Assembly: GCF_023115445.1 (NCBI RefSeq)
Contig: NZ_JALDUI010000001.1
Location: 184,144-248,143, forward strand
DNA length: 64,000 nt
Source of the DNA: Streptococcus sp. oral taxon 431
GTDB taxonomy: Bacteria > Bacillota > Bacilli > Lactobacillales > Streptococcaceae
Reading direction: 5' to 3'
The position numbers and the translations under genes were made by a program. This document shows, one piece after another, positions 47,225 through 55,826 of this stretch; position 1 is the first letter of the stretch; each line of letters starts with the position of its first letter. Below the pieces are notes generated by a model. The model was not told where the DNA came from. It was given only the letters and a program-made list of their open reading frames with translations, and did not search any database.

Positions 47225-49126
47225 TTACACCTGCTCCGACAATTCTTCCCACTCCAGCATAGCTTCTTCCTGACGATGGCTAATTTTATCCAGTTCCGCT
47301 TGTAATTGCATGAGTTCATCTGCATCATTTATGGTATGCATTTGTTCAGAGATTGCTTGGGCTTGAGTTTCCAGTTCTTCGATTTCTGTCTCAAGACTTT
47401 CAATTTGTCTCATTAATTTACGCAGTTCTTTTTGACTTTCCTTTTGAGCTTGGTAGTCATTAACTGGAGAAACTTCGTTTTCTTCGTTAAAAGGTGCCGC
47501 TTCTTCCGCTTGGCTAGCTACTAGCTCTGCTTTTTTATCAACATAATAGTCATAATCACCCAGATAAAGTGTTGATCCATTCTCAGATAATTCCAGCACG
47601 TGAGTGGCTACACGGTTGATGAAATAACGGTCATGGCTGACAAATAGAAGAGTACCATCAAAGTCAATCAGGGCATTTTCCAAGACTTCCTTGCTATCGA
47701 TGTCTAAGTGGTTAGTCGGCTCATCGAGAATCAAGAAGTTGTTGTTTTCCATGGAAAGTTTAGCCAGGAGCAAACGAGCTCGCTCACCACCTGACAGCAT
47801 TCCAACTGATTTCTTAACATCATCACCTGAGAAAAGGAAGGCACCTAGGCGATTACGGATTTCAACTTCTGGCGTCAATTTAAAATCATTCCAGAGTTCG
47901 TCTAAGACTGTATTGCTCGGTGTTAACTTACTTTGCGTCTGGTCATAGTAACCAACCTCAACATTAGCACCAAAGCGCTTTTCACCCTTGATAAAGGGAA
48001 TCTGGTCCACAATGGATTTAATAAAGGTTGACTTACCAATACCGTTAGGACCAACAATGGCAATAGCGTTCATCTTACGAAGGTCGAGGTTGATGGGTTC
48101 TGATAAAATTTCACCATCATAGCCAATGGCAGTATTTTCAACTGTCAAAACAACATTACCAGATACTCTATCAGAATGGAAGGTCATATTAGCTGATTTC
48201 TTGCCAGCTTCAGGCTTGTCCAAGCGCTCCATTTTCTCCAGTTGCTTGCGTCGGGATTGCGCTCGTTTGGTTGTCGATGCTCGAACAAGATTTCGGTTAA
48301 CAAAGTCTTCTAAGGCAGCAATTTCCTTCTGTTGCTTTTCGTAGTTTTTGGCTTCAGTTGCGAGCTTCTGTTCCTTCTGCTCCACAAAACTCGAGTAGTT
48401 TCCTACATATCTATCTAAAGAATGTTTGGTTAAGTCGAGTGTTATGGTTGCAACCTTATCGAGGAAATAACGGTCGTGACTGACGATAATGAGGGCACCG
48501 CTATAATTAACCAAATAGTTTTCTAACCAGGCAATGGTTTCAATATCTAGGTGGTTAGTCGGCTCATCCAAGACCAAGAGATTGGGCTTTTCAAGAAGCA
48601 TTTTGGCAAGGGCTAAACGAGTATTTTGACCACCAGATAACTCTGCAATTTTCATCTGCCACATAGACTCGTCAAACTTGAACCCATTCAAGATAGCACG
48701 AATATCAGCTTCATAGGTAAATCCTCCAGCCTGACGAAAATTTTCTGATAGGCGATCATAGTCTGACATGAGTTTATCTAGTTCTGCTCCAGTCTTTTCC
48801 CCCATCTCCAACTCCATCTGGCGAAGTTGTCTTTCAGTATGACGCAAGTCATCAAATACATGAAGCATTTCATCGTAAATGGTGTTCTCAGACTCAAAAC
48901 GGCTATCCTGAGCTAGATAAGAGAGAGAAATATCTTTTTTCTTATTGATTTCACCAGTGGTTGGCTCCTCTTCTCCAACCAATATCTTGAGCAAAGTAGA
49001 CTTCCCAGCACCATTTTTTCCAACGAGGGCAATACGGTCTCTTTCATCTACTTGTAGGTTTATATTATCAAAAAGAACCTCTCCTGCAAAAGAACGTTCA
49101 ATTTTATTAGCTTGTAAAATAATCAT
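47225..49126 (-). CDS. ABC-F family ATPase (YdiF-like)
   Basis: A 633-residue soluble protein with two ABC domains. Walker A motifs are GKNGAGKST and GPNGIGKST, signatures LSGGQNTRL and LSGGERARL, joined by a charged linker, with a C-terminal coiled coil (about 550-625). Members act on the ribosome E site; whether this one has regulatory or resistance activity is unknown. It precedes rgg directly. Confidence 0.92.
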   Translation of the reverse strand: MIILQANKIERSFAGEVLFDNINLQVDERDRIALVGKNGAGKSTLLKILVGEEEPTTGEINKKKDISLSYLAQDSRFESENTIYDEMLHVFDDLRHTERQLRQMELEMGEKTGAELDKLMSDYDRLSENFRQAGGFTYEADIRAILNGFKFDESMWQMKIAELSGGQNTRLALAKMLLEKPNLLVLDEPTNHLDIETIAWLENYLVNYSGALIIVSHDRYFLDKVATITLDLTKHSLDRYVGNYSSFVEQKEQKLATEAKNYEKQQKEIAALEDFVNRNLVRASTTKRAQSRRKQLEKMERLDKPEAGKKSANMTFHSDRVSGNVVLTVENTAIGYDGEILSEPINLDLRKMNAIAIVGPNGIGKSTFIKSIVDQIPFIKGEKRFGANVEVGYYDQTQSKLTPSNTVLDELWNDFKLTPEVEIRNRLGAFLFSGDDVKKSVGMLSGGERARLLLAKLSMENNNFLILDEPTNHLDIDSKEVLENALIDFDGTLLFVSHDRYFINRVATHVLELSENGSTLYLGDYDYYVDKKAELVASQAEEAAPFNEENEVSPVNDYQAQKESQKELRKLMRQIESLETEIEELETQAQAISEQMHTINDADELMQLQAELDKISHRQEEAMLEWEELSEQV

Positions 49127-49213
49127 ACAGTTAGTATAGCATGTTTCTCTAAGCCATTCAAGACTTGTGGTTTAGCTCTATTTCATAACTTTTTCAGAAA
49201 CTCATGCTAACGT

Positions 49214-49242
49214 TTTACTAAAACTTCAAATCGTGATATAAT
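49214..49242 (+). promoter_or_regulatory. Promoter of pgm
   Basis: TTTACT (49214-49219) and TATAAT (49237-49242) with 17-base spacing and an extended TGA, 36 bases before the ATG. Confidence 0.75.
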
Positions 49243-49277
49243 GTAAGCGATTAGATTATATATTAAAGGAGATTTCT

Positions 49278-50996
49278 ATGTCTTACCAAGAAAACTACCA
49301 AAAATGGGTTGATTTCGCAGAACTTCCAGACTATCTTCGTCATGATTTGGAAAATATGGACGAAAAAACTAAGGAAGACGCATTCTATACAAATCTTGAG
49401 TTTGGTACTGCAGGTATGCGTGGATTGATTGGTGCTGGTACTAACCGCATTAACATCTACGTTGTTCGTCAAGCAACAGAAGGTTTGGCTCGTTTGATTG
49501 AGTCAAAAGGTGGAAATGAAAAAGAACGTGGTGTAGCCATAGCTTATGATAGCCGTCACTTCTCTCCAGAATTTGCCTTTGAATCTGCGGCAGTTCTTGC
49601 CAAACATGGTATCAAATCTTACGTATTTGAAAGTCTTCGTCCAACTCCTGAACTTTCATTTGCAGTTCGTCACCTCAACTGTTTCGCAGGTATCATGGTC
49701 ACAGCCAGCCACAACCCTGCACCATTTAATGGATACAAGGTTTACGGTGAAGACGGTGGACAAATGCCTCCACACGACGCGGATGCTTTGACAACTTATA
49801 TCCGTGCTATCGAAAATCCATTTGCAGTTGAAGTTGCTGATGTAGAAGCTGAAAAAGCTTCTGGCTTGATTGAAGTTATCGGAGAAGCTGTCGACACTGA
49901 ATACCTCAAAGAAGTTAAAGATGTGAACATCAACCCAGCCTTGATTGAAGAGTTTGGTAAAGACATGAAGATTGTCTACACTCCTCTTCACGGTACTGGT
50001 GAAATGTTGGCTCGTCGTGCTCTTGCTCAAGCAGGATTTGACTCTGTTCAAGTCGTTGAAGCTCAAGCAACTCCAGACCCAGACTTCTCAACTGTTAAAT
50101 CTCCAAACCCAGAAAGTCAAGCAGCCTTTGCCCTTGCAGAAGAACTTGGTCGCCAAGTAGGCGCTGATGTTCTTGTTGCAACTGACCCTGACGCTGACCG
50201 TGTTGGTGTTGAAGTTCTTCAAAAAGATGGTAGCTACCTTAACCTTTCAGGGAACCAAATCGGTGCCATCATGGCTAAATACATCTTGGAAGCCCACAAA
50301 AACGCTGGTACTCTTCCAGAAAACGCGGCTCTTTGCAAATCTATCGTATCAACTGACTTGGTAACTAAGATTGCTGAAAGCTACGGCGCAACCATGTTCA
50401 ACGTTTTGACAGGTTTCAAATTCATCGCTGAAAAAATCCAAGAATTCGAAGAAAAACACAACCACACTTACATGATGGGATTTGAAGAAAGCTTCGGTTA
50501 CTTGATTAAACCATTCGTGCGCGATAAAGACGCTATCCAAGCTGTTCTTGTTGTTGCTGAACTTGCTGCCTATTACCGTTCACGTGGTTTGACTCTTGCT
50601 GACGGTATCGAAGAAATCTACAAAGAGTACGGCTACTATGCTGAAAAGACAATCTCTGTTACTCTTTCTGGTGTTGACGGTGCTGAGCAAATCAAAGCAA
50701 TTATGGCTAAATTCCGCAACAATGCACCAAAAGAATGGAATGCAACAACTATCACTGTCGTTGAAGACTTTAAAGCACAAACATCTACTGCCGCTGATGG
50801 CACTGTAACAGCCTTAACTACTCCTCCAAGTGATGTGTTGAAATATACACTTGCTGACGGTTCATGGATTGCCGTTCGTCCTTCAGGTACAGAACCAAAA
50901 ATCAAGTTCTACATTGCAGTTGTTGGTGAAAGCAACGAAGAATCACAAGCTAAGATTGCTAACATCGAAGCAGAAATCAATGCTTTTGTAAAATAA
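49278..50996 (+). CDS. pgm: Phosphoglucomutase (phospho-sugar mutase)
   Basis: A 572-residue alpha-D-phosphohexomutase that links glucose 6-phosphate to glucose 1-phosphate for capsule and teichoic acid synthesis. The phosphoserine loop is VTASHNPAPFNGYKVYG, the metal site ATDPDADRVG and the phosphate-binding motif RPSGTEPKIKFY. Codon use is strongly biased, as expected for a highly expressed gene. Confidence 0.96.
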   Translation: MSYQENYQKWVDFAELPDYLRHDLENMDEKTKEDAFYTNLEFGTAGMRGLIGAGTNRINIYVVRQATEGLARLIESKGGNEKERGVAIAYDSRHFSPEFAFESAAVLAKHGIKSYVFESLRPTPELSFAVRHLNCFAGIMVTASHNPAPFNGYKVYGEDGGQMPPHDADALTTYIRAIENPFAVEVADVEAEKASGLIEVIGEAVDTEYLKEVKDVNINPALIEEFGKDMKIVYTPLHGTGEMLARRALAQAGFDSVQVVEAQATPDPDFSTVKSPNPESQAAFALAEELGRQVGADVLVATDPDADRVGVEVLQKDGSYLNLSGNQIGAIMAKYILEAHKNAGTLPENAALCKSIVSTDLVTKIAESYGATMFNVLTGFKFIAEKIQEFEEKHNHTYMMGFEESFGYLIKPFVRDKDAIQAVLVVAELAAYYRSRGLTLADGIEEIYKEYGYYAEKTISVTLSGVDGAEQIKAIMAKFRNNAPKEWNATTITVVEDFKAQTSTAADGTVTALTTPPSDVLKYTLADGSWIAVRPSGTEPKIKFYIAVVGESNEESQAKIANIEAEINAFVK

Positions 50997-51004
50997 GGCC
51001 CTAT

Positions 51005-51037
51005 AAAAGATGAGACCAACCAATCTCATCTTTTTTT
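51005..51037 (+). terminator. Terminator of pgm
   Basis: A 10-bp stem AAAGATGAGA/TCTCATCTTT followed by a run of T. Confidence 0.88.
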
Positions 51038-51107
51038 CGTATCAAATTTAAGCAATTTTAGAAACTTTATGGCATACTAGACATATCAATGAAAGCGAGG
51101 TAATCTC

Positions 51108-51455
51108 ATGGAACAATTTTTAGAAAACATCAAAGATCTTGAAGTTACAACTGTAGCGCGTGCTCAAGAAGCACTTGATAAAAAAGAAACTGCTACATTC
51201 TTTATTGGCCGCAAAACTTGCCCTTACTGCCGTAAATTTGCTGGCACATTGGCAGGTGTGGTAGCTGAAACAAATGCACATATCTACTTCATCAATAGTG
51301 AAGAACCAAGCCAACTTGAAGCTTTGCAAGACTTCCGCTCACGCTACGAAATCACAACTGTACCAGGATTCGTTCATGTTAAAAATGGACAAATCAATGT
51401 CCGTTGTGACTCTTCAATGTCAGCACAAGAAATCAAAGAATTTGCAGGATTGTAA
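51108..51455 (+). CDS. Thioredoxin-like protein (bacteriocin transport accessory, Bta/PedC-like)
   Basis: A 115-residue thioredoxin-fold protein with CPYC active site (FIGRKTCPYCRKFAG) and the cis-proline loop TTVPGFVHV. No signal peptide, so it is cytoplasmic. It matches the Bta family, some of whose members aid disulfide formation in bacteriocins; no bacteriocin genes are near. Confidence 0.88.
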   Translation: MEQFLENIKDLEVTTVARAQEALDKKETATFFIGRKTCPYCRKFAGTLAGVVAETNAHIYFINSEEPSQLEALQDFRSRYEITTVPGFVHVKNGQINVRCDSSMSAQEIKEFAGL

Positions 51456-51462
51456 AAGATAT

Positions 51463-51490
51463 AAAAAAGAAGGTCAATGCCTTCTTTTTT
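51463..51490. terminator. Bidirectional terminator between bta-like gene and restriction subunit
   Basis: The stem AAAAAAGAAGG/CCTTCTTTTTT with a 6-base loop serves both converging genes and reaches the helicase stop codon. Confidence 0.85.
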
Positions 51491-54400
51491 AATTATTTTC
51501 AAAATAGGAATCAACCAGCTCCTGAATCCTTCCTTCTTTAGCAGCAGGAATGGTATCTTCTAAAACAAAGTTCTTTCTACTAATATCTTGGGAGAGATTT
51601 CCAAAGATAAAATTAGTGGAAATGTTGTAGATAATTTCTGAAGGCGCAAATCCATAAACTTGATTTTCAAGGATATGTTTTAAGCGTTCTTCAGGATTTG
51701 GAAAGGATTCTTGCATACCTACGCTATTATATAGGCGCTTAACAAGTTCTGCAATATAGAGGCCTGATTTTATGTACAAATCAATAAATGTCTTAGATGG
51801 ATCATCAAAGATTCCTGGGTTTTCTTTTTCAAGATCATCCACCATTCTCTTCACCACTCGTTTAGGAGTGAAAATCTGATTGGTTTTCTGCGGTGGAATA
51901 TAGTCAAAAATATCTTCTTTCTGATCTTTAAAATAATCTGCCAATTCCTCTTTCTTACGAAGAAATTCTTGAATGGCTTCATCAAATGTTGCTCGATCGA
52001 ATAGATGTCCTGTAAAATCTTGCCCACCATCTCTCAAATATCTAAATTGATCAATCGTAATCCCTGTTACTTCATAAAAAACATGTTCAGGAACAAAGGT
52101 GTCAAAATTATCAAGTGTTAGAGATAGATCACCATAGGCCATAATAAAACTAGGAATTGTTCTTGCAAATCCTCGAAGGTGATCACGAATCTCATCCTGA
52201 GCTGATTGTTTCAACTGCTCCACACGTTTTATCTCAACTTGTTCGATAAATTTCTCAGGCATTTTTTCCACTTCTTTTTTGAGTGTTTGTTCTAGTTTTT
52301 CTTTGTGAATGAGATTATTTTCTTCTATTCGTTTTTCAAGATCTTCTTGAATCTTATCTTTCTGTTCCTTATCATTTGTTTCCTTGAGCTGTTGTTGCAA
52401 CTCTTCCTTGATATGAGCTTCAGAAATTTTACGTTCTATCTCATTTTTTCGAATTTCATTCTCAAATGTTTTGGAAATTTCTTTCTTGATTTGTTCTTTT
52501 TCCCTCGTTTTAAGGTCATAGCCTGCTTCCAATTCTTTTACAATCACTGGAGAAACTGTTTGACTCAACTCAGAAGCCAACTTCCTATGAGATTTTTCCT
52601 CATTCTGGGCCATCACTTCTGTAACTGACTGACCAAGTCCATAGACTTTTTCTCCAAAGAGTCGCATTTGCTGATTAACTACAATTTCATGGTCAACTAC
52701 TGCATTGCCCTCATCATCGACTGTAACATCTGAAAAGTCTAGTAGTGCAGAAGGTGTTTGTAACTTTCCTTCCTTTTCAACTGGTAATTCATTTAAAATG
52801 TCTAGAACGGTTTGACTAGCTTGGAAAATGCCGCTGATATTATCAAATAAGAGATTGGACATAAAGCCTCGTTTGAGGACTTCTCTAGCTTTTATCTGAC
52901 GAGGTATGGTTAGAACCGCCTTGGCATCAATTTCAACCATCTTACCTGCACGGTCTTCTGCTATCACAGGGAAGAAATTTAGTAATTCTCTAATGTTTTC
53001 TTCACGAGTTGCGGAAGTTCCTCCACCTCCAGCAGTTGAAAGAGATAAGTTATTGGCAAACTCATCGAAAAGTATCAAGGTTCTTTCTGGCGCAAAGTCA
53101 AATACATAGGCTCTTTCTTTGCGGAAGTGATTTCCTTTGTTATCACTCCATGAATATGGGTTTTGAGCACGAAAGGCAGCCTGCATATAAAGGGCGGGTG
53201 ATTTCAAGTTTGATAACATCAATACGCCTGTCCATTCAGGGATAGTCACACCTGTCGTCAACTGACCGACGGATAGGGTAATGGTTTTGTCATTCTCTGC
53301 TATTGCTTTTCTAACCAAGTCTAAGGATTTGAGTTTGACCTTATCATCTTCCTCTGACATACGTCCGTCACCAGCAGCTAGAACAATCTCATAATTTTCA
53401 TAGATGGGGTGTTCTTCTAGTAGTGCTTTTAAGGCCTTAGCTGAGGCTACACGTTCTAAGAGCCAAAAAGTATGCTTGAGTTCGTTCCGAAGTTCCTTGG
53501 TTGAAAATGGATATTTTTCATTGCTTGACAGAGTATCTAACCAATTTATAACATCTTGTTCATGGACAAATTTCCCTTTATCATCTGTAGCGAAAAATTC
53601 ACTCAAGTCAAAAGCATAATCGATATTTTCACCATCTAGTTGAGCACCTTTTTCTAACTCTTCGCCAATCATCTGAGACATTTGATAGGTAAAGAGATTT
53701 AACTGAGGCAAGCTCTCATAAGGATTTTCCTCTTCTTGTTCAGGAGACCAGGTAGATTTGGCAGACTGTTCATCCGCATAAGACCAGTTGTAAATCTGCT
53801 CCTCTGTAAAATCTCCCTTAGCTAGTGCCTTAAATGGAGTTCCAGAAAGATGTAAAGTAAAATTCCGACGAATCTTGTTAAAGGCTTGATCTGTCTTAAA
53901 AGTATCAACTCCTTCATGAGCCTCATCGATGACCAACAAATCCCAATGTAGGTCAGTTACCCATTTGAGTTTATTATGCTCTCCACCTAGATAAGCAGAA
54001 CCTTTCAAGTCTTGCAGACTGATAAAAGCAAGTTGTCGTACATCATCATCTAAAAGGCCAACAAATTCTTTTCGTGACAATGTTGGACGATTTTTAAGGC
54101 TATCTGACTCTGAAACAAACTTGTAAGTCGTTTGACCTGCTATGAATGTTTCGAAATCATCATACCACGAATTAGCAATGGCAGGTCTGTTTGTTACAAT
54201 CAGGACATTGACAGCATCCATTCGACGAGCTAGGTCATAGCTAGATAAGGTTTTACCAAAACGTGGCTTGGCATTCCAGAGGAACTTACCTCCTGGGTGA
54301 TTCTTGAAATAAGCTACCGTTTTAGCAACTGCTTCTTTTTGCTCTTGTCGCAGAGTATAGTCCTGTCCTTGGCCGGGCTGATACCCTGACAAATCATGCT

Positions 54401-54743
54401 GAACAAACTTATCAAAAAGATTTTTAGATTTTTCAGGAGTTCCATTAAAGTAAAACCATTCCGTCTTAGGACGACGCTCCACATCATGGAAAGAAAGGAA
54501 ATGGTGGAAATCATGATCCTTAAAAGTTTTTCCTTTATCAGGTTCTTCCGTATATGCTGCAGCAGCCGTCCATAAGATATCTGTATCTATATGAGCAGTA
54601 TGCGTTTGTTCTTTAATCCGTTGCGTTACATCACGCTCCGTATAACCAATCTTAATCCAGCCCTCATTACTGGTTACAGTCGGTGTAGTGTAAGCATAGA
54701 TTTTAGGATCAATTTTCTTTTTTGTTTTAATCTCAACTGACAT
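51489..54743 (-). CDS. Restriction subunit: GIY-YIG-like nuclease, DEAD/DEAH helicase and partial methyltransferase-like module
   Basis: A 1084-residue fusion. Residues about 13-100 resemble the T5orf172/GIY-YIG domain (IYAYTTP, GWIKIGYTERDVTQRI, closing EWFYFNG). The SF2 helicase follows, with RFGKT (161-165), DEAH (273-276), SGTPF (300-304) and TTGVTIPEW with QAAFRAQNPY. Residues about 735-865 are coiled coil. The C-terminus has QIFTPKRVV and IDLYIKSGLYIAELVKRLYN, like the start of an N6-methyltransferase fold, but no NPPY. It probably cuts unmodified DNA with the linked methyltransferase. Confidence 0.8.
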   Translation of the reverse strand: MSVEIKTKKKIDPKIYAYTTPTVTSNEGWIKIGYTERDVTQRIKEQTHTAHIDTDILWTAAAAYTEEPDKGKTFKDHDFHHFLSFHDVERRPKTEWFYFNGTPEKSKNLFDKFVQHDLSGYQPGQGQDYTLRQEQKEAVAKTVAYFKNHPGGKFLWNAKPRFGKTLSSYDLARRMDAVNVLIVTNRPAIANSWYDDFETFIAGQTTYKFVSESDSLKNRPTLSRKEFVGLLDDDVRQLAFISLQDLKGSAYLGGEHNKLKWVTDLHWDLLVIDEAHEGVDTFKTDQAFNKIRRNFTLHLSGTPFKALAKGDFTEEQIYNWSYADEQSAKSTWSPEQEEENPYESLPQLNLFTYQMSQMIGEELEKGAQLDGENIDYAFDLSEFFATDDKGKFVHEQDVINWLDTLSSNEKYPFSTKELRNELKHTFWLLERVASAKALKALLEEHPIYENYEIVLAAGDGRMSEEDDKVKLKSLDLVRKAIAENDKTITLSVGQLTTGVTIPEWTGVLMLSNLKSPALYMQAAFRAQNPYSWSDNKGNHFRKERAYVFDFAPERTLILFDEFANNLSLSTAGGGGTSATREENIRELLNFFPVIAEDRAGKMVEIDAKAVLTIPRQIKAREVLKRGFMSNLLFDNISGIFQASQTVLDILNELPVEKEGKLQTPSALLDFSDVTVDDEGNAVVDHEIVVNQQMRLFGEKVYGLGQSVTEVMAQNEEKSHRKLASELSQTVSPVIVKELEAGYDLKTREKEQIKKEISKTFENEIRKNEIERKISEAHIKEELQQQLKETNDKEQKDKIQEDLEKRIEENNLIHKEKLEQTLKKEVEKMPEKFIEQVEIKRVEQLKQSAQDEIRDHLRGFARTIPSFIMAYGDLSLTLDNFDTFVPEHVFYEVTGITIDQFRYLRDGGQDFTGHLFDRATFDEAIQEFLRKKEELADYFKDQKEDIFDYIPPQKTNQIFTPKRVVKRMVDDLEKENPGIFDDPSKTFIDLYIKSGLYIAELVKRLYNSVGMQESFPNPEERLKHILENQVYGFAPSEIIYNISTNFIFGNLSQDISRKNFVLEDTIPAAKEGRIQELVDSYFENN

Positions 54744-54765
54744 ACGTGTTCCTTTTAAAATGAAA

Positions 54766-55716
54766 TTAGGCTAATTTTTCCAACTCAGTTAAGTCGATTC
54801 CCATAGTCTTTAAAATGTCGTTAAATACTACTGTTTTGAATTCATCAGCGTACTGTTTAAATAAATGCATCAAAGCTTTATATAATCTTTGAAAATCTTT
54901 TTTATCAAGTACAACTTTTAAAAATAGAATGACCACTATGAAACGTTTATTATCATATCTGCTAATCCCAAAATGATTTGCTATCTGGGAAACTCTGACA
55001 CTTCTTAAATTAACATTATACAGTCGTTCATCATGTGCACAGATATTTCTAACTAAGTTAACCACTTTCAAACAAGCGCTTAAATCTGCACTAGAAAGTC
55101 TAAATGTATGATCTTTATTTTGTGTTCTGTACTTGTCTGTATAAAACTTTGCAATGATATTCTTCATGCTATCCGTTAAAATATTGTAAAAATTAGCAAT
55201 GTTTCCCATCGTAAGAAAATTAACCAAAACCCAAAGTGGGACTTCTCCATGCTCTTCAATGTAGTGCTTAATAGCCCCTGTCCTATCTACCTTATCATGA
55301 ATAGTCTTTGTTAAGATAGAGATTTGTTGAAGAACCTTTTTAGGGTCATTATCGACAAAATTTGCAATATCTAAATAAGCATTCTTCCGAGAATATTTTT
55401 TGGAAAATTCATATGCAATCGTAGTTTTTATTGAGTTTTCGAATATCAATAAATATTTCAATAATAATATTCGTAATTCCCTGTCAAATAAAAATAGGGC
55501 TTTGAGTTCGTTAAAATGAGTATCTTCTTGATAAAGTTCAGGCTCAACAGGGAGATTATTGCTATCCTTTACTAAAAATAAATCTTTGTAGCCGTTTATA
55601 ACATTGTAATAATTTTCTTGTTCTAAAAATCTCTTTGGTTTGCCATTCGTTGGGACCACAACTCCCCTATTTCTTAAAATCGTTAATTGTTGATTGAATG
55701 TTTTATGTTCCTTCAA
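54766..55716 (-). CDS. Abi_2 (AbiD/AbiF-type) HEPN protein
   Basis: A 316-residue abortive-infection protein. It starts like the family (KTFNQQLTILRNRGVVV, then ENYYNVINGYKDLF) and carries the HEPN-type Rx4H motif in RNICAHDERLYN (about residue 228), a likely RNase active site. The start is TTG at 55716, with AGGAG 6 bases before; no suitable ATG exists. The restriction subunit follows after 22 bases. A structured leader precedes it. Confidence 0.85.
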   Translation of the reverse strand: MKEHKTFNQQLTILRNRGVVVPTNGKPKRFLEQENYYNVINGYKDLFLVKDSNNLPVEPELYQEDTHFNELKALFLFDRELRILLLKYLLIFENSIKTTIAYEFSKKYSRKNAYLDIANFVDNDPKKVLQQISILTKTIHDKVDRTGAIKHYIEEHGEVPLWVLVNFLTMGNIANFYNILTDSMKNIIAKFYTDKYRTQNKDHTFRLSSADLSACLKVVNLVRNICAHDERLYNVNLRSVRVSQIANHFGISRYDNKRFIVVILFLKVVLDKKDFQRLYKALMHLFKQYADEFKTVVFNDILKTMGIDLTELEKLA

Positions 55717-55730
55717 ACTAATCTCCTATA

Positions 55731-55777
55731 AAACAAAAAGGGTCAGGGCATCGTATGCTTCCTGACCTAATCCTATG
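55731..55777 (-). ncRNA. Short leader RNA / attenuator upstream of the abi gene
   Basis: From the promoter below, transcription should start near 55777 and meet a stem at 55741-55767: seven pairs GGTCAGG/CCTGACC, a 2-base AA bulge, then GCAT/ATGC around a 3-base loop. CTTTTTGTTTT follows on the RNA-like strand. It would give an RNA of about 47 bases, or attenuate the abi and restriction genes. It can also end the methyltransferase transcript. Confidence 0.65.
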
Positions 55778-55783
55778 CAATCT

Positions 55784-55812
55784 ATTATAGATCATTGGGC
55801 GCTATATGTCAA
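55784..55812 (-). promoter_or_regulatory. Consensus promoter of the abi leader
   Basis: TTGACA (55807-55812) and TATAAT (55784-55789) with exactly 17 bases between them. Both hexamers match the sigma-70 consensus fully. It lies inside the 110-base gap after the methyltransferase gene. Confidence 0.88.
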
Positions 55813-55826
55813 ATAAAAGTATTTTT

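Noticed and set aside
47224..47328. N-terminal extension of the Rgg regulator
   Set aside because: It lies within the ABC-F gene; the helix-turn-helix begins right after MENLGK at 47223.
49656..50905. Several antisense open frames within pgm
   Set aside because: They are shadows caused by the strong codon bias of pgm and lack ribosome sites and promoters.
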